Origin: an uncultured Dorea sp.
GTDB taxonomy: Bacteria > Bacillota > Clostridia > Lachnospirales > Lachnospiraceae
Direction: 5' to 3'
NCBI RefSeq assembly: GCF_934294775.1
Contig: NZ_CAKRAH010000002.1
Span: 53,009 to 117,008 of the forward strand
DNA length: 64,000 bases
In this document: one piece after another, positions 41,213-49,942 of the stretch
How positions within the stretch are numbered: position 1 is the first letter of the stretch
Layout: the number at the start of each line of letters is the position of its first letter
Program-made: the position numbers and the translations under genes
The notes under the pieces: generated by a model
Told to the model about the DNA's origin: nothing
The model's database searches: none
The model's input: the letters and a program-made list of their open reading frames with translations, nothing else

Positions 41213-42946
41213 ATGAGTCTGAAAGAAAAATTAATGCATAAATATGCCCTTTCAGAGCAGGGCGCTGCAGATATGATGAAAGCCTTCATATCGGTTACCG
41301 TATCGGATCTGGTGCTGATGATTCCGGTATCGCTTCTGTATCTTCTGGTAAAAGACTATATGGAAGGAAACCTCGCAGGCAGAGGCGGCTTTTATATTGG
41401 AGGCGTTGTAATTACGTTGATTCTGATTGCTGTCAGTACTTATGTTCAGTATAATGCAACATTTTTATCTACTTATGTAGAGAGTGGCGTGCGAAGAACG
41501 ACGCTTGCAGAAAAACTTCGTAAGATTCCATTATCCTTCTTTGGGAAAAAAGATCTGTCTGATCTTACGAGCACGATCATGGCAGACTGTGCGCAGATGG
41601 AGACGGCTTCTTCACACTTTATTCCGGAGCTGGTGGGAGCGTGTATATCGACCGCGCTGGTGGCAGTCGGAATGTTCTTCTTCGACTGGCGCATGGCGCT
41701 GGCGGCACTCTGGGTGCTCCCGATATCTTTTATCATTGTCGGATGCTCAGGAAAAGTGCAGAAAGGCCTGAATAAAAAACAGATGGAACTGAAGATGGCA
41801 TGTGCAGACGGAATCCAGGAGTGTCTGGAAAGTGTCAGAGACCTTCGTGCTTATAATACAGAAGAAGCGTACATGAAAGGTCTGGATGTGAAGATTAAAA
41901 ATGTGGAAAAACATGCGATCGTGACAGAGCTTGGAACGGCAGTGTTTGTCGGAAGTGCGCAGATGATCTTAAAGCTTGGAATCGCAATGGTAGCACTGGT
42001 GGGTGGACATTTGCTTGCCAAAGGAGAAATCGATGTGCTTACCTTCTTCATGTTCCTACTGGTCGTATCCAGAATCTATGATCCAATGCAGGTATCGTTA
42101 CAGAATCTGGCTGCGATCATTGCTTCGGATGTGCAGAGTGCAAGACTGGATGAGATTCTGTCGCATGAGGTACAGGAAGGTACAACAACCATGGATAATG
42201 AGGGATATGATATTGAGTTTCAGAATGTTGGATTTTCTTATAATACAGGAGATGTGGTATTAAAAGATGTCACATTTACGGCAAAACAGGGGGAAGTTAC
42301 CGCGCTGATCGGACCATCCGGAGGAGGAAAGACAACCGTATCAAGACTGGCGTCCAGATTCTGGGATGCCAATAAAGGAACGATTACAGTCGGCGGAATG
42401 GACATTTCAAAAGTAGATCCGGAGACGTTGATGTCACTGTATTCCATCGTATTCCAGGATGTAACGCTGTTCAACAATACAATTATGGAAAATATCCGTA
42501 TCGGAAAGAAAGATGCAACGGATGAAGAGGTTCTTGCAGCAGCCCGTCTGGCTCACTGTGATGAATTCGCAGAAAAGCTTTCTGATGGATGGAACACGAT
42601 GATCGGTGAGAATGGTTCAGAGCTATCCGGAGGAGAAAGACAGAGACTTTCTATTGCAAGAGCATTCTTGAAAGATGCCCCAATCATCCTTCTGGATGAA
42701 GCAACGGCATCTCTGGATGTTGACAATGAGACGATGATTCAGGAATCCCTGTCGCGTCTGATTAAGAATAAGACGGTCATGCTCATTGCACACAGAATGC
42801 GGACGGTCGCAGATGCAGACAAGATCGTGGTGTTAAAAGACGGCGTGGTAGCAGAAAGTGGAACGCCGGAAGAACTGAAAAAACAGAATGGTATTTATGC
42901 CAATATGGTAAAGACGCAGCTTAAGGTGACAGACTGGAGCCTGTAG
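41213..42946 (+). CDS. ABC transporter, fused permease/ATPase (second subunit; Irt/Ybt-like)
   Basis: A 577-residue partner of the preceding gene. Six membrane helices lie in the first 310 residues. The ATPase has GPSGGGKTTVSRL, ELSGGERQRLSIARA, IILLDEATASLDVDNE and LIAHRMRTV, so its catalytic residues are intact, as are those of its partner. ATG 41213 is 1 nt after the previous stop; a GTG at 41204 in the same frame is less likely. The pair is followed by a terminator. Substrate unknown; TetR control suggests an induced function. Confidence 0.88.
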   Translation: MSLKEKLMHKYALSEQGAADMMKAFISVTVSDLVLMIPVSLLYLLVKDYMEGNLAGRGGFYIGGVVITLILIAVSTYVQYNATFLSTYVESGVRRTTLAEKLRKIPLSFFGKKDLSDLTSTIMADCAQMETASSHFIPELVGACISTALVAVGMFFFDWRMALAALWVLPISFIIVGCSGKVQKGLNKKQMELKMACADGIQECLESVRDLRAYNTEEAYMKGLDVKIKNVEKHAIVTELGTAVFVGSAQMILKLGIAMVALVGGHLLAKGEIDVLTFFMFLLVVSRIYDPMQVSLQNLAAIIASDVQSARLDEILSHEVQEGTTTMDNEGYDIEFQNVGFSYNTGDVVLKDVTFTAKQGEVTALIGPSGGGKTTVSRLASRFWDANKGTITVGGMDISKVDPETLMSLYSIVFQDVTLFNNTIMENIRIGKKDATDEEVLAAARLAHCDEFAEKLSDGWNTMIGENGSELSGGERQRLSIARAFLKDAPIILLDEATASLDVDNETMIQESLSRLIKNKTVMLIAHRMRTVADADKIVVLKDGVVAESGTPEELKKQNGIYANMVKTQLKVTDWSL

Positions 42947-42953
42947 GGGTAGT

Positions 42954-43003
42954 GCCAGGGGGATGTGAAAAATGGCTTTTTTATGGTCCCTCTGGCTTTT
43001 TTT
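42954..43003 (+). terminator. Terminator of the TetR-linked ABC operon
   Basis: GCCAGGGGGA (42954-42963) pairs with TCCCTCTGGC (42987-42996), one mismatch, followed by seven Ts. Confidence 0.88.
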
Positions 43004-43069
43004 GTTTTATTTTTACCGGTTTAGTGGTAAGATAGTGAAGTATCAACAAAAAATGAGAGGTATGAGAGT

Positions 43070-44467
43070 ATGAAACAAAAAAATAGCTTTAGTGGTCAGA
43101 TCGGTTTTGTGTTTGCAGCAGCCGGAAGCGCCGTTGGAGTTGGGAATCTGTGGCGTTTCCCATATCTGGCAGCAAAAGACGGAGGAGGTCTTTTCCTGAT
43201 CATATATTTGGTATTAGTACTGACTGTTGGATTTGTATTACTGACCACAGACATTGCAATAGGTCGTAAAACGGGAAAAAGTGCGATCTATGCGTATGAA
43301 TCAATGAGAAAAAAATGGAAGTTTCTTGGAGTGATCACATTCCTGGTGCCGGTCTTGATCATGACTTATTATGCAGTTATTGGTGGATGGATCTTAAGAT
43401 ATATCGTAATCTATCTTACAAGCTCGGGGAAACAGGCAGTTGCAGATAATTGCTTTACATCATTTATTTCGTCATCTTCTTCTGTGTGGTATGGACTGAT
43501 CTTTATGTTCCTGACTGCACTGATTGTATATAATGGTGTAGAAAAAGGAATTGAACGAGTATCGAAGTTCATTATGCCGGTATTGCTTTTGATGGTAATC
43601 GGTATTGCTATCTTTTCACTGACATTAAAGACGACACTGGATGATGGAACGGTCCGTACAGGATTACAGGGACTGAAAGTGTATATGATGCCGGATCTTA
43701 CTGGAATCACAGTGAGCCGTTTCCTTCAGATTACGCTGGATGCAATGAGCCAGCTGTTCTTTTCACTGAGCGTATCTATGGGAATCATGATTACATATGG
43801 TTCTTATGTAAAGAAGGATGTAGATCTGAATAAAGCAGTGTCACAGATTGAGATTATGGACACAGGAGTTGCATTCCTTGCTGGTATTATGATTATTCCG
43901 GCGGTATTCGTGTTCTCTGGCCTTGACGGAATGTCAGCAGGACCGGGACTGATGTTCGTATCACTGCCGAAAGTATTCTATAGTATGGGAGCAGTTGGAC
44001 GTATTATCGGAATCCTGTTCTTCGTACTGGCCGGATTTGCGGCACTGACATCTTGTATATCTGTGCTGGAATCCATCACTGCAAACTGCATGGAGTTATT
44101 CCACGCAGAGAGAAAGAAGACAACCAGAGTATTATCGGTAATCTACCTGATCGCAACAGCAGTGATCGCACTTGGATACAGCATTTTCTATGTAGAAGTG
44201 CAGCTGCCAAACGGAAGTACCGGACAGCTTCTGGATATCATGGATTACATCAGTAACAGTTTTATGATGCCATTCATCTCGCTGTTATCAGCCATCTTGA
44301 TCGGATGGGTTATGAAGCCGTCATGGATTGCAGAGGAAATGGAACTGAATGGCGAAAAATTCAAGCGTAAAAAACTGTATAATGTGATGATATGTTATAT
44401 TATGCCGGTGATCATGGTGATTCTGTTCCTGCAGTCGACGGGAGTGTTGAATCTGTTTATGAAATAA
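43070..44467 (+). CDS. Sodium-dependent transporter of the NSS (SNF) family
   Basis: A 465-residue symporter with about eleven to twelve membrane helices. Helix 1 contains the signature GQIGFVFAAAGSAVGVGNLWRFPYLAAKDGGG, the sodium and substrate site of LeuT-type proteins, and ISVLESITANCMELF is typical of the later core helices. It probably imports an amino acid with Na+; which one cannot be told. It has its own short upstream region and a downstream terminator, so it is monocistronic. Confidence 0.92.
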   Translation: MKQKNSFSGQIGFVFAAAGSAVGVGNLWRFPYLAAKDGGGLFLIIYLVLVLTVGFVLLTTDIAIGRKTGKSAIYAYESMRKKWKFLGVITFLVPVLIMTYYAVIGGWILRYIVIYLTSSGKQAVADNCFTSFISSSSSVWYGLIFMFLTALIVYNGVEKGIERVSKFIMPVLLLMVIGIAIFSLTLKTTLDDGTVRTGLQGLKVYMMPDLTGITVSRFLQITLDAMSQLFFSLSVSMGIMITYGSYVKKDVDLNKAVSQIEIMDTGVAFLAGIMIIPAVFVFSGLDGMSAGPGLMFVSLPKVFYSMGAVGRIIGILFFVLAGFAALTSCISVLESITANCMELFHAERKKTTRVLSVIYLIATAVIALGYSIFYVEVQLPNGSTGQLLDIMDYISNSFMMPFISLLSAILIGWVMKPSWIAEEMELNGEKFKRKKLYNVMICYIMPVIMVILFLQSTGVLNLFMK

Positions 44468-44497
44468 ACATATTGTAGAATGTATGGAAATAAAATA

Positions 44498-44558
44498 AGC
44501 TGGATCTTATCCGATGTCATTTTGTGAAGACATTGGATGAAATTCAGCTCCTTTTTGT
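44498..44558 (+). terminator. Terminator of the NSS transporter gene
   Basis: AGCTG/CAGCT (44498, 44546) encloses ATCCGATGTC and GACATTGGAT with one mismatch; CCTTTTTG follows. Confidence 0.82.
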
Positions 44559-44602
44559 TTCTATTTTTATTAGCTTAGAATTACATTTCTTACATTTTTG
44601 TG

Positions 44603-44618
44603 TTAATATATATATTAA
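44603..44618. promoter_or_regulatory. AT-rich palindrome before the C_GCAxxG gene
   Basis: TTAATATATATATTAA is a perfect 16-bp palindrome 127 nt before the start codon. It may be a regulator site or a -10 region; AT-richness makes chance occurrence fairly likely. Confidence 0.35.
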
Positions 44619-44745
44619 TATAAATAACAAATTTTCAATAAAATGTGTAATCTTATAACAGGAGAGATAATGGGAGAAATTGCTCGAACACAAAGCAATA
44701 TATAGCTATAAGGAAATGTTTATATATCAACAGGAGGGAAAGAAT

Positions 44746-45162
44746 ATGGGCACAAAAGCAGAACATGCAGCAGAATTACACCAGAAAGGATGTAACTGTG
44801 CACAGGCCGTGGCCTGTACATTCTGTGAAGAATTCGGAATCAGCGAGGAGGATATGTTCCGGATTGCAGAAGGTTTCGGTCTTGGTATGGGAGTTATGGA
44901 GATGTGTGGTGCATTGTCTGGAATGGCAATGATCATCGGACTTGATAACAGCCAGGGAAGCACAGAAGAAGGATCAAAAACGAAAGGTGACACATATAAA
45001 AAAATCCGGAGCAAAGTAGAAAAATTCAAAGAGAAAAACGGTTCCTGTATCTGCCGGGAATTAAAAGGTGTGGAGACCGGTAAAGTGCTTTGCAGCTGTC
45101 CGCAGTGTATTGCAGATGCGGTAGCGCTGACAGAAGAATATCTGGCGGAGCGAGGAAAATAA
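44746..45162 (+). CDS. C_GCAxxG_C_C family redox protein
   Basis: A 138-residue cysteine-rich protein. CNCAQAVACTFCEEFG, the central MEMCGALSGMAMIIGL, CICRELKGVETG and the end LCSCPQCIADAVALTEEYL match the C_GCAxxG_C_C family, thought to bind metal or an iron-sulfur cluster in anaerobes. CAGGAGG precedes ATG 44746; the in-frame extension to 44680 is not supported. Its stop codon lies in the first unit of a 15-nt tandem repeat that separates it from the next gene. Confidence 0.88.
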   Translation: MGTKAEHAAELHQKGCNCAQAVACTFCEEFGISEEDMFRIAEGFGLGMGVMEMCGALSGMAMIIGLDNSQGSTEEGSKTKGDTYKKIRSKVEKFKEKNGSCICRELKGVETGKVLCSCPQCIADAVALTEEYLAERGK

Positions 45163-45216
45163 AGTCCGGGGAAATAAAATCTGAAAAAATAAAGTTCAGG
45201 GAAAATAAAGTCAAGT
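45157..45216. repeat. Tandem 15-nt repeat, four degenerate copies
   Basis: Units AAATAAAGTCCGGGG (45157), AAATAAAATCTGAAA (45172), AAATAAAGTTCAGGG (45187) and AAAATAAAGTCAAGT (45202). The first overlaps the stop of the C_GCAxxG gene, and the period keeps frame, so each later unit repeats an in-frame TAA. It probably arose by slippage. Confidence 0.75.
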
Positions 45217-45238
45217 AAAAGCATAGTGGAGAAAAGAA

Positions 45239-45601
45239 ATGCGCTTAAAGAATATATTGATTGCAGTAAAAGATGTCGAGAAGTTAAAGAAATTCTATCA
45301 TGATCTGTTCGGGTTGAACACCATTCTTAATAGTGATGGAAAGGTGATTTTGACAGAAGGACTTGTACTTCAGGATGAAAAGATCTGGAGAGAATGTCTG
45401 AATAAAGAGGTTATTTCAAAGAACCATGCCTGTGAGCTGTATTTTGAAGAAACGGATATCGAAGGATTTGTGGAAAAACTGGAAGCGTTGTATCCGGATG
45501 TAACATATGTCAGCAAACTGATGACACATAGCTGGGGGCAGCAGATAGTACGGTTTTATGACTTGGATGGTAATCTGATAGAGGTAGGAACACCGATGTA
45601 G
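45239..45601 (+). CDS. VOC (glyoxalase/bleomycin-resistance fold) protein
   Basis: A 120-residue single VOC domain: MRLKNILIAVKDVEKLKKFYHDLFGLNTILNSDG, then a C-terminal HSWGQQIVRFYDLDGNLIEVGTPM, in which the G-x-x-I-x-x-x-D-P-x-G-N pattern is present with L for P. The family includes metal-dependent lyases, dioxygenases and binding proteins; here function is unknown. The ATG follows TGGAG. It lies 76 nt after the C_GCAxxG gene with no terminator between, so they may share a transcript. Confidence 0.85.
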   Translation: MRLKNILIAVKDVEKLKKFYHDLFGLNTILNSDGKVILTEGLVLQDEKIWRECLNKEVISKNHACELYFEETDIEGFVEKLEALYPDVTYVSKLMTHSWGQQIVRFYDLDGNLIEVGTPM

Positions 45602-45683
45602 ATATGCTTTTAAAGCATGAAAAATAATACAACACAAGTATTAGACATATCTAGAATGCAAATTTATAATATTTACATATGAT

Positions 45684-45782
45684 ATGATTTTTACAATAAT
45701 ACAGGAGATAGTTCCTGGAGAAGAGACTTCAAATGAGTGGTGTGAAGCAGTATCTGATGAAGAATATGGAAAACTGAAATAA
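45684..45782 (+). other. Short open frame in the 380-nt gap 45602-45981
   Basis: A 32-residue frame, MIFTIIQEIVPGEETSNEWCEAV and on to YGKLK. The upstream sequence is AT-rich with no good ribosome binding site. It could be a small gene or the tail of a lost gene. The rest of the gap contains a terminator and element copy D. Confidence 0.25.
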
Positions 45783-45820
45783 ATCAAAGACAAAAAGAAC
45801 ACCGATGTGATAAAATGGTT

Positions 45821-45856
45821 GCAGTCAGAAAAATGATTGCAATCATTTTTTTCTGC
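45821..45856. terminator. Bidirectional terminator adjoining element copy D
   Basis: AAAAATGATTGCAATCATTTTT is a perfect palindrome centred at 45840, flanked by GCAG and CTGC. Confidence 0.82.
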
Positions 45857-45900
45857 ATACCAAACTATATAAGATAAGCTGCCACTGGCAGGTTCTGTAG
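45857..45900 (-). repeat. Dispersed structured element, copy D
   Basis: Minus sense: ACAGAACCTGCCAGTGGCAG, CTTATCTTATATAG, TTTGGTATGCAG, A-run, terminator. It shares ATCTACAGAACCTGCCA with copy A. It lies between two rightward genes and points against them. Confidence 0.72.
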
Positions 45901-45981
45901 ATATCAGAGTATGAAACAGGCTTTGAATGATAAGCTTGCATTATACATATAGCAAATGAACGAGATGAGGAGGACCAGAAG

Positions 45982-46938
45982 ATGAGTATAAAATCAGTTG
46001 CAGTATTAGGCGCAGGAGCAGTCGGTTCTTATGTGATATGGGGACTTTCAGGACGCGAAGATATAAAGCTTGGCATTATCGCAGAGGGAGAACGCTACCA
46101 CAGATTAAAAGAAAAGGGCTGTGCGATCAACGGAAATACATATCATCCGGAAGTGTGGACACCGGAAGAAGTAAATGGAGTGGATTTTCTGGTCGTATCG
46201 TTAAAATATGGTGCATTACCGGGAGCACTGGATAGCATCAAAAAGGCAGTAGGAAAAAATACCATCGTCATGAGCCTTATGAACGGTGTGGACAGTGAAG
46301 ATATCATTTCGCAGGCCATTGACAGATCACATATCCTGCCGGCAGTTATAAAAGTAGCTTCACACAGAGAAGACGACGGATATCACTTCGACCCGGAGAC
46401 AACGATTGGTATTATCTTTGGAGAATATGAAGCGCCTTATGACAGTGAAAGAGTAAGAGCAATCGAAGAATTATTTGAAAATACAGGAATTCATTACCGT
46501 GCAACAGAGTATGCAATGGAAGAAGTGTGGAGTAAATTCCGTTTAAATGTCTGTAACAATCTTCCACAGGCAATCGTAGGGGCAGGTGTTGGATGCTATG
46601 GCGACAGCGAACACATGAAAGCGATACAGAATGGCCTGAAGCGGGAACTGGAAGCGATTGCTAAGGCAAAAGGAATTGATCTGAATAAGGCTTCGGATGT
46701 ATCAGGCAGAGGAAGTGCGGTGCCACCGAAAGCAAGATATTCAACACTTCAGGATCTGGATGCCGGTCGGCATACGGAGATTGATATGTTCTCCGGCGTT
46801 CTGATGCGTATGGGAAAAGAGCTGGGTATCCCGACACCGTATAACGAGTACACTTATCATATCATAAAAGCACTTGAAGAAAAAAATGACGGGAAATTTA
46901 ACTATACCGGGAAGGAAGCACTGGTCTGGTCAAAATAA
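45982..46938 (+). CDS. Ketopantoate reductase family oxidoreductase
   Basis: A 318-residue NADP-dependent reductase. The Rossmann motif VAVLGAGAVGSYV is at residues 6-18; VSLKYGALPGALDSIKKAV and MNGVDSEDII follow, and the C-terminal domain has SKFRLNVCNNLPQAIVG and AGRHTEIDMFSGVLMRMGKELGIPTPYNEYTYHIIKALE. This matches PanE (2-dehydropantoate 2-reductase), but the family has paralogues and no pantothenate gene is near. AGGAGG precedes the ATG. It lies 18 nt before the cysteine desulfidase gene. Confidence 0.86.
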   Translation: MSIKSVAVLGAGAVGSYVIWGLSGREDIKLGIIAEGERYHRLKEKGCAINGNTYHPEVWTPEEVNGVDFLVVSLKYGALPGALDSIKKAVGKNTIVMSLMNGVDSEDIISQAIDRSHILPAVIKVASHREDDGYHFDPETTIGIIFGEYEAPYDSERVRAIEELFENTGIHYRATEYAMEEVWSKFRLNVCNNLPQAIVGAGVGCYGDSEHMKAIQNGLKRELEAIAKAKGIDLNKASDVSGRGSAVPPKARYSTLQDLDAGRHTEIDMFSGVLMRMGKELGIPTPYNEYTYHIIKALEEKNDGKFNYTGKEALVWSK

Positions 46939-46956
46939 ACGAATTGGGGAAGAAAC

Positions 46957-48288
46957 ATGTTAAATAAAGAAAAGATCATCACACTTTTAAAGAAAGATGT
47001 AGTTCCGGCACTTGGATGTACAGAGCCGGTATGTGTTGCGTTATGTGCAGCAAATGCAGGAAAATTAATTGTAGAAAATGAAAAAAAGGTAACGTCGGTA
47101 GAGGTAGAAGTCAACGCCGGAATCTATAAGAATGGAATGTCAGCCGGAATTCCGGGCTGTACTTATGTCGGACTGCCATATGCAGCAGCACTTGGAGTAT
47201 ATTTAAAAAATCCTGAAAAAGGACTGGAACTTCTGGAAGATATCACACCGGAGATTCTGGAAAAAATGAAAGAGTTACAGGAGCAGCAGGCTGTTTCGGT
47301 TGTAATTAATCCTAAGGAATCCGGACTTTATGTAAAATGTATCATACAGACTGAAACGGAAAAAACGGAATGTATCATCCGTGGCAGCCACACGAATGTC
47401 GTATGCCTGAAACGGAATGACGAAATTGTATTCGAAAAAGAGATGGAAAAAGGACAGGCATCGGATGACTCTCTCATCGAAGAATTAAAGCAGATGACAA
47501 TTGCCGGGATCCGGGAAGTGGTAGATACCGCATCGGAAGAAGAACTGCATTTTCTATTGGATGGAGTAAAGATGAATGAAACACTGGCTGTGTATTCCGA
47601 AGAGACAAAGACAGGAGTTGGAATTGCAGATGCGATCCGAAGTGAAAAAGCATCAGGATTATTAAAAGATGACCTGATGACCAGAATTATGTTAAAGGTA
47701 AGTTCAGCGGCTGAAAGCAGGCTGGATGGATGTCCGCTTCCAACGATGAGCAGCTCCGGGGCAGGTACAAAGGGACTGGTAGTTATCCTTCCGGTGAGTG
47801 AAGCGGCAGATGTATTAGAGGTTTCAGAAGAAAAGAAAGTGCGTGCGATTGCAATTGCCCATCTGGTTAACCGTTACATCAATGCCTATATCGGAAAATT
47901 ATCACCGATGTGCTCGTGTGTCATGGCCTCTTCAACTGCGGCATCGGTTGGGATTGCATATCTGATGGGTGCAGACAACGAACAACTCGGATATGCAGTA
48001 AGGAATATGTCGGGAACCGTAACCGGTATGATCTGTGACGGTGGAAAAGTCGGATGTGCGATGAAAGTAGCAAGTGGCTCCGCAGCAGCAGTCATGTCTG
48101 CGATTACAGCCGTTCACGGCGCAGCACTTCGTGTCAGTGACGGAATCTGTGCAGAGACCCCGGAAGAATGTATCCGGAATATGGCGCATATCGGCAATCA
48201 GGGCATGACGCAGACTGATAAAGAGATCATTCACATTATGGAAAGCAAAAAGCACAATCCCCAAAATATGACCATAAAAGAAGTATAA
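46957..48288 (+). CDS. L-cysteine desulfidase family protein (CyuA/YhaM, UPF0597)
   Basis: A 443-residue cytoplasmic enzyme of the group related to the serine dehydratase alpha chain. Conserved cysteine motifs are VVPALGCTEPVCVAL near 17, CPLPTMSSSGAGTKG near 259, SPMCSCVMASSTAASVG near 314, and GMICDGGKVGCAMKVASGSAAA near 349; these ligate a [4Fe-4S] cluster in known members. It would convert cysteine to pyruvate, ammonia and sulfide. No cysteine importer is adjacent, though the ketopantoate-reductase-like gene is just upstream. Confidence 0.88.
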   Translation: MLNKEKIITLLKKDVVPALGCTEPVCVALCAANAGKLIVENEKKVTSVEVEVNAGIYKNGMSAGIPGCTYVGLPYAAALGVYLKNPEKGLELLEDITPEILEKMKELQEQQAVSVVINPKESGLYVKCIIQTETEKTECIIRGSHTNVVCLKRNDEIVFEKEMEKGQASDDSLIEELKQMTIAGIREVVDTASEEELHFLLDGVKMNETLAVYSEETKTGVGIADAIRSEKASGLLKDDLMTRIMLKVSSAAESRLDGCPLPTMSSSGAGTKGLVVILPVSEAADVLEVSEEKKVRAIAIAHLVNRYINAYIGKLSPMCSCVMASSTAASVGIAYLMGADNEQLGYAVRNMSGTVTGMICDGGKVGCAMKVASGSAAAVMSAITAVHGAALRVSDGICAETPEECIRNMAHIGNQGMTQTDKEIIHIMESKKHNPQNMTIKEV

Positions 48289-48332
48289 GCTGAAAAACAT
48301 ATGACAAATATATTAAGAAAGCGAGAAAAACT

Positions 48333-48593
48333 ATGAACGAATTATATGAAATTATCGAAAAGAAAATAAAGGCATCTGGATACCCAAGAGAAATTTCCGG
48401 AGCGGATGTATATGATGATATCTGTGATCAGATTGATGGAAAAGAAAATGGAACCTATCTGTTATTATCCAAATTTGAAGAAGATGTGGTATTTGAATAC
48501 CATATTACCATCCAGGATGAGGATTTTAACCTGGGAATTCTGACCATGAAGACACCGGAAGGAACATTTGAAGTAGATTTTGACAAGGAATAA
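48333..48593 (+). CDS. Small protein of unknown function
   Basis: An 86-residue acidic soluble protein (MNELYEIIEKKIKASGYPREISGADVYDDICDQIDGKENGTYLLLSKFEEDVVFEY) ending TPEGTFEVDFDKE. It reads like a small alpha/beta domain and has normal codon use. It lies 44 nt after the desulfidase gene with only a weak AAGCGAG upstream, so it is likely cotranscribed. I do not recognise the family. Confidence 0.7.
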   Translation: MNELYEIIEKKIKASGYPREISGADVYDDICDQIDGKENGTYLLLSKFEEDVVFEYHITIQDEDFNLGILTMKTPEGTFEVDFDKE

Positions 48594-48703
48594 TGTGAAG
48601 AAAAAAGAAAAAGCTGCTGTCAGAAATAAAATCGTATAAAAATCAGAAAAGAAAGACTGGAAGTTTGTTCAAATTATTCATAGGAAATTTATGCCTGTAA
48701 TGC

Positions 48704-48709
48704 TATCAT
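48704..48709 (+). promoter_or_regulatory. Extended -10 promoter for the secreted protein gene
   Basis: TATCAT is preceded by TGC (extended -10), about 100 nt before the start codon. No -35 match is seen. The leader has TGAGG and CCTCA arms about 40 nt apart. Confidence 0.4.
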
Positions 48710-48809
48710 TAGAACGTTGTTTGAGGATTGCGGAATTTGCATGGCAATGAACGCAGGATACCTCAGTTATTAATTACGAAAATGAAGTGAAAAAGAGGAG
48801 CGTTTCTTA

Positions 48810-49220
48810 ATGAAAAAAGCAATTTGTACAATCATGTTATCAGCAGCATTGGTTTGTGGAATGTCTGGGATTGCAGCATATAATGGAGCAAGCATTGTAA
48901 AGGCAGAAGGTGGAGAGAATTATACAGAGGTATCTGTTACCATCCGTAATAATACACCATTCGAATTAGAAAATGTGGATTCTGATTTCGGCCTTACGGA
49001 AACTGTCGGAACAGAAAGTATAAAACCGTATTCAGAGGTAACTGTACAGATACCGGAAAAAGTAAAACATGCAACCATGTTAAAGATTAGCGGAACCACC
49101 AGCGAAGGGACAACATTTACAAATACCTTTAATGGATGGATGTCGGATGATACTGTAGTTACGGTACAGTACGATGAAGAAAAGAACTTAAGCGTTTCTT
49201 CTAATATTAATGAGAATTAG
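48810..49220 (+). CDS. Secreted small protein of unknown function
   Basis: A 136-residue protein with a clear signal peptide (MKKAICTIMLSAALVCGMSGIAAYNGASIVKAEG, likely cut after KAEG or nearby). The mature part is beta-rich: YTEVSVTIRNNTPFELENVDSDFGLTETVG and later TMLKISGTTSEGTTFTNTF. No cysteine remains in it. GAGGAG precedes the ATG. The end of the gene abuts a truncated MATE gene in another frame, so this locus has been rearranged. Family not recognised. Confidence 0.75.
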   Translation: MKKAICTIMLSAALVCGMSGIAAYNGASIVKAEGGENYTEVSVTIRNNTPFELENVDSDFGLTETVGTESIKPYSEVTVQIPEKVKHATMLKISGTTSEGTTFTNTFNGWMSDDTVVTVQYDEEKNLSVSSNINEN

Positions 49221-49744
49221 AGTTTGCAATACCATTAGCATTCAGTAGTATTTTACAACAGTTATTTAACTCGGCGGATGTAGCTGTGGTTGGCAGATTT
49301 GCCGGATCAAAAGCACTGGCCGCGGTTGGAAGCTGTGTGGCGCTGGCGGGAATCCAGGGCGCAATTTTCTCAGTGTCAAATGTATTTATCCAGAGCGGAA
49401 TTAATTTATTTGGAGAAAATGCGATTGCAGGATCATCGCTGGCTCTTAATTTTGAGTATTTTTCTTATGATATTGCAGTGGCATTTGCACAGGCGGCAGT
49501 GACTTTTATCGGACAGAATTATGGAGCGGGTAATCTGAAACGTTGTAAAAAAATATTCTGAGAGTGTATGCTCTGTGGAATCGGATTTACAGAGATTCTG
49601 TGTGTGATCTGGCTGATGATCGTCTTTAAGGTTATACCGACATATGAAGCACTAATGGATGTATATGTGGCATCATGGATATTTACGGGAGGAATCCTGT
49701 TCGTGATTTATATGATGCATATGCGGAAATTAGAGAAAAAATAA
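49214..49744 (+). pseudogene. Degraded MATE-family efflux transporter
   Basis: One frame encodes MATE pieces but has no start. It begins ELEFAIPLAFSSILQQLFNSADVAVVGRFAGSKALAAVG, close to the N-terminus of NorM-type proteins, then jumps to a late segment (IQGAIFSVSNVFIQSGINLFGENAIAGSSLALNFEYFSYDIAVAFAQAAVTFIGQNYGAGNLKRCKKIF). A TGA at 49559 then interrupts, likely from CGA, and the same frame goes on to the tail KLEKK. About 200 central residues are missing. It overlaps the end of the secreted-protein gene by 7 nt. Confidence 0.88.
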
Positions 49745-49774
49745 GAAATCTGAAAAGTCTTTCAGATTTCTTTT
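49743..49774. terminator. Terminator after the MATE relic
   Basis: AAGAAATCTGAAA (49743-49755) pairs perfectly with TTTCAGATTTCTT (49760-49772). Confidence 0.85.
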
Positions 49775-49888
49775 GATTTTATTAACAATTTGTTTGTGAT
49801 TTTATCATGGTTTCATCACAATTAACCCGTATACTATGAATTGTTCGAAAGAACAACACTTTAAATCTTTTTCATAACTTTTTCCTCA

Positions 49889-49925
49889 GGACTGCAATTC
49901 TCCCAAAAGTGCAGTCCTATTTTAA
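49889..49925 (-). terminator. Terminator of the asparaginase gene
   Basis: GGACTGCA (49889-49896) pairs with TGCAGTCC (49910-49917); T/A tracts stand on both sides, so it can act in either direction. It lies 26 nt past the asparaginase stop. Confidence 0.75.
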
Positions 49926-49942
49926 TGTATTAAACAACAATA

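Noticed and set aside
38609..42946. TetR-ABC block as a mobile resistance island
   Set aside because: No integrase, repeats at the borders or visible base-composition change; it looks like a resident locus.
45157..45216. Tandem repeat as a CRISPR array
   Set aside because: Units are 15 nt and contiguous with no spacers; no cas genes in the window.
45684..45782. 32-codon frame as a confident small gene
   Set aside because: No ribosome binding site and no known family; kept only as a low-confidence entry.
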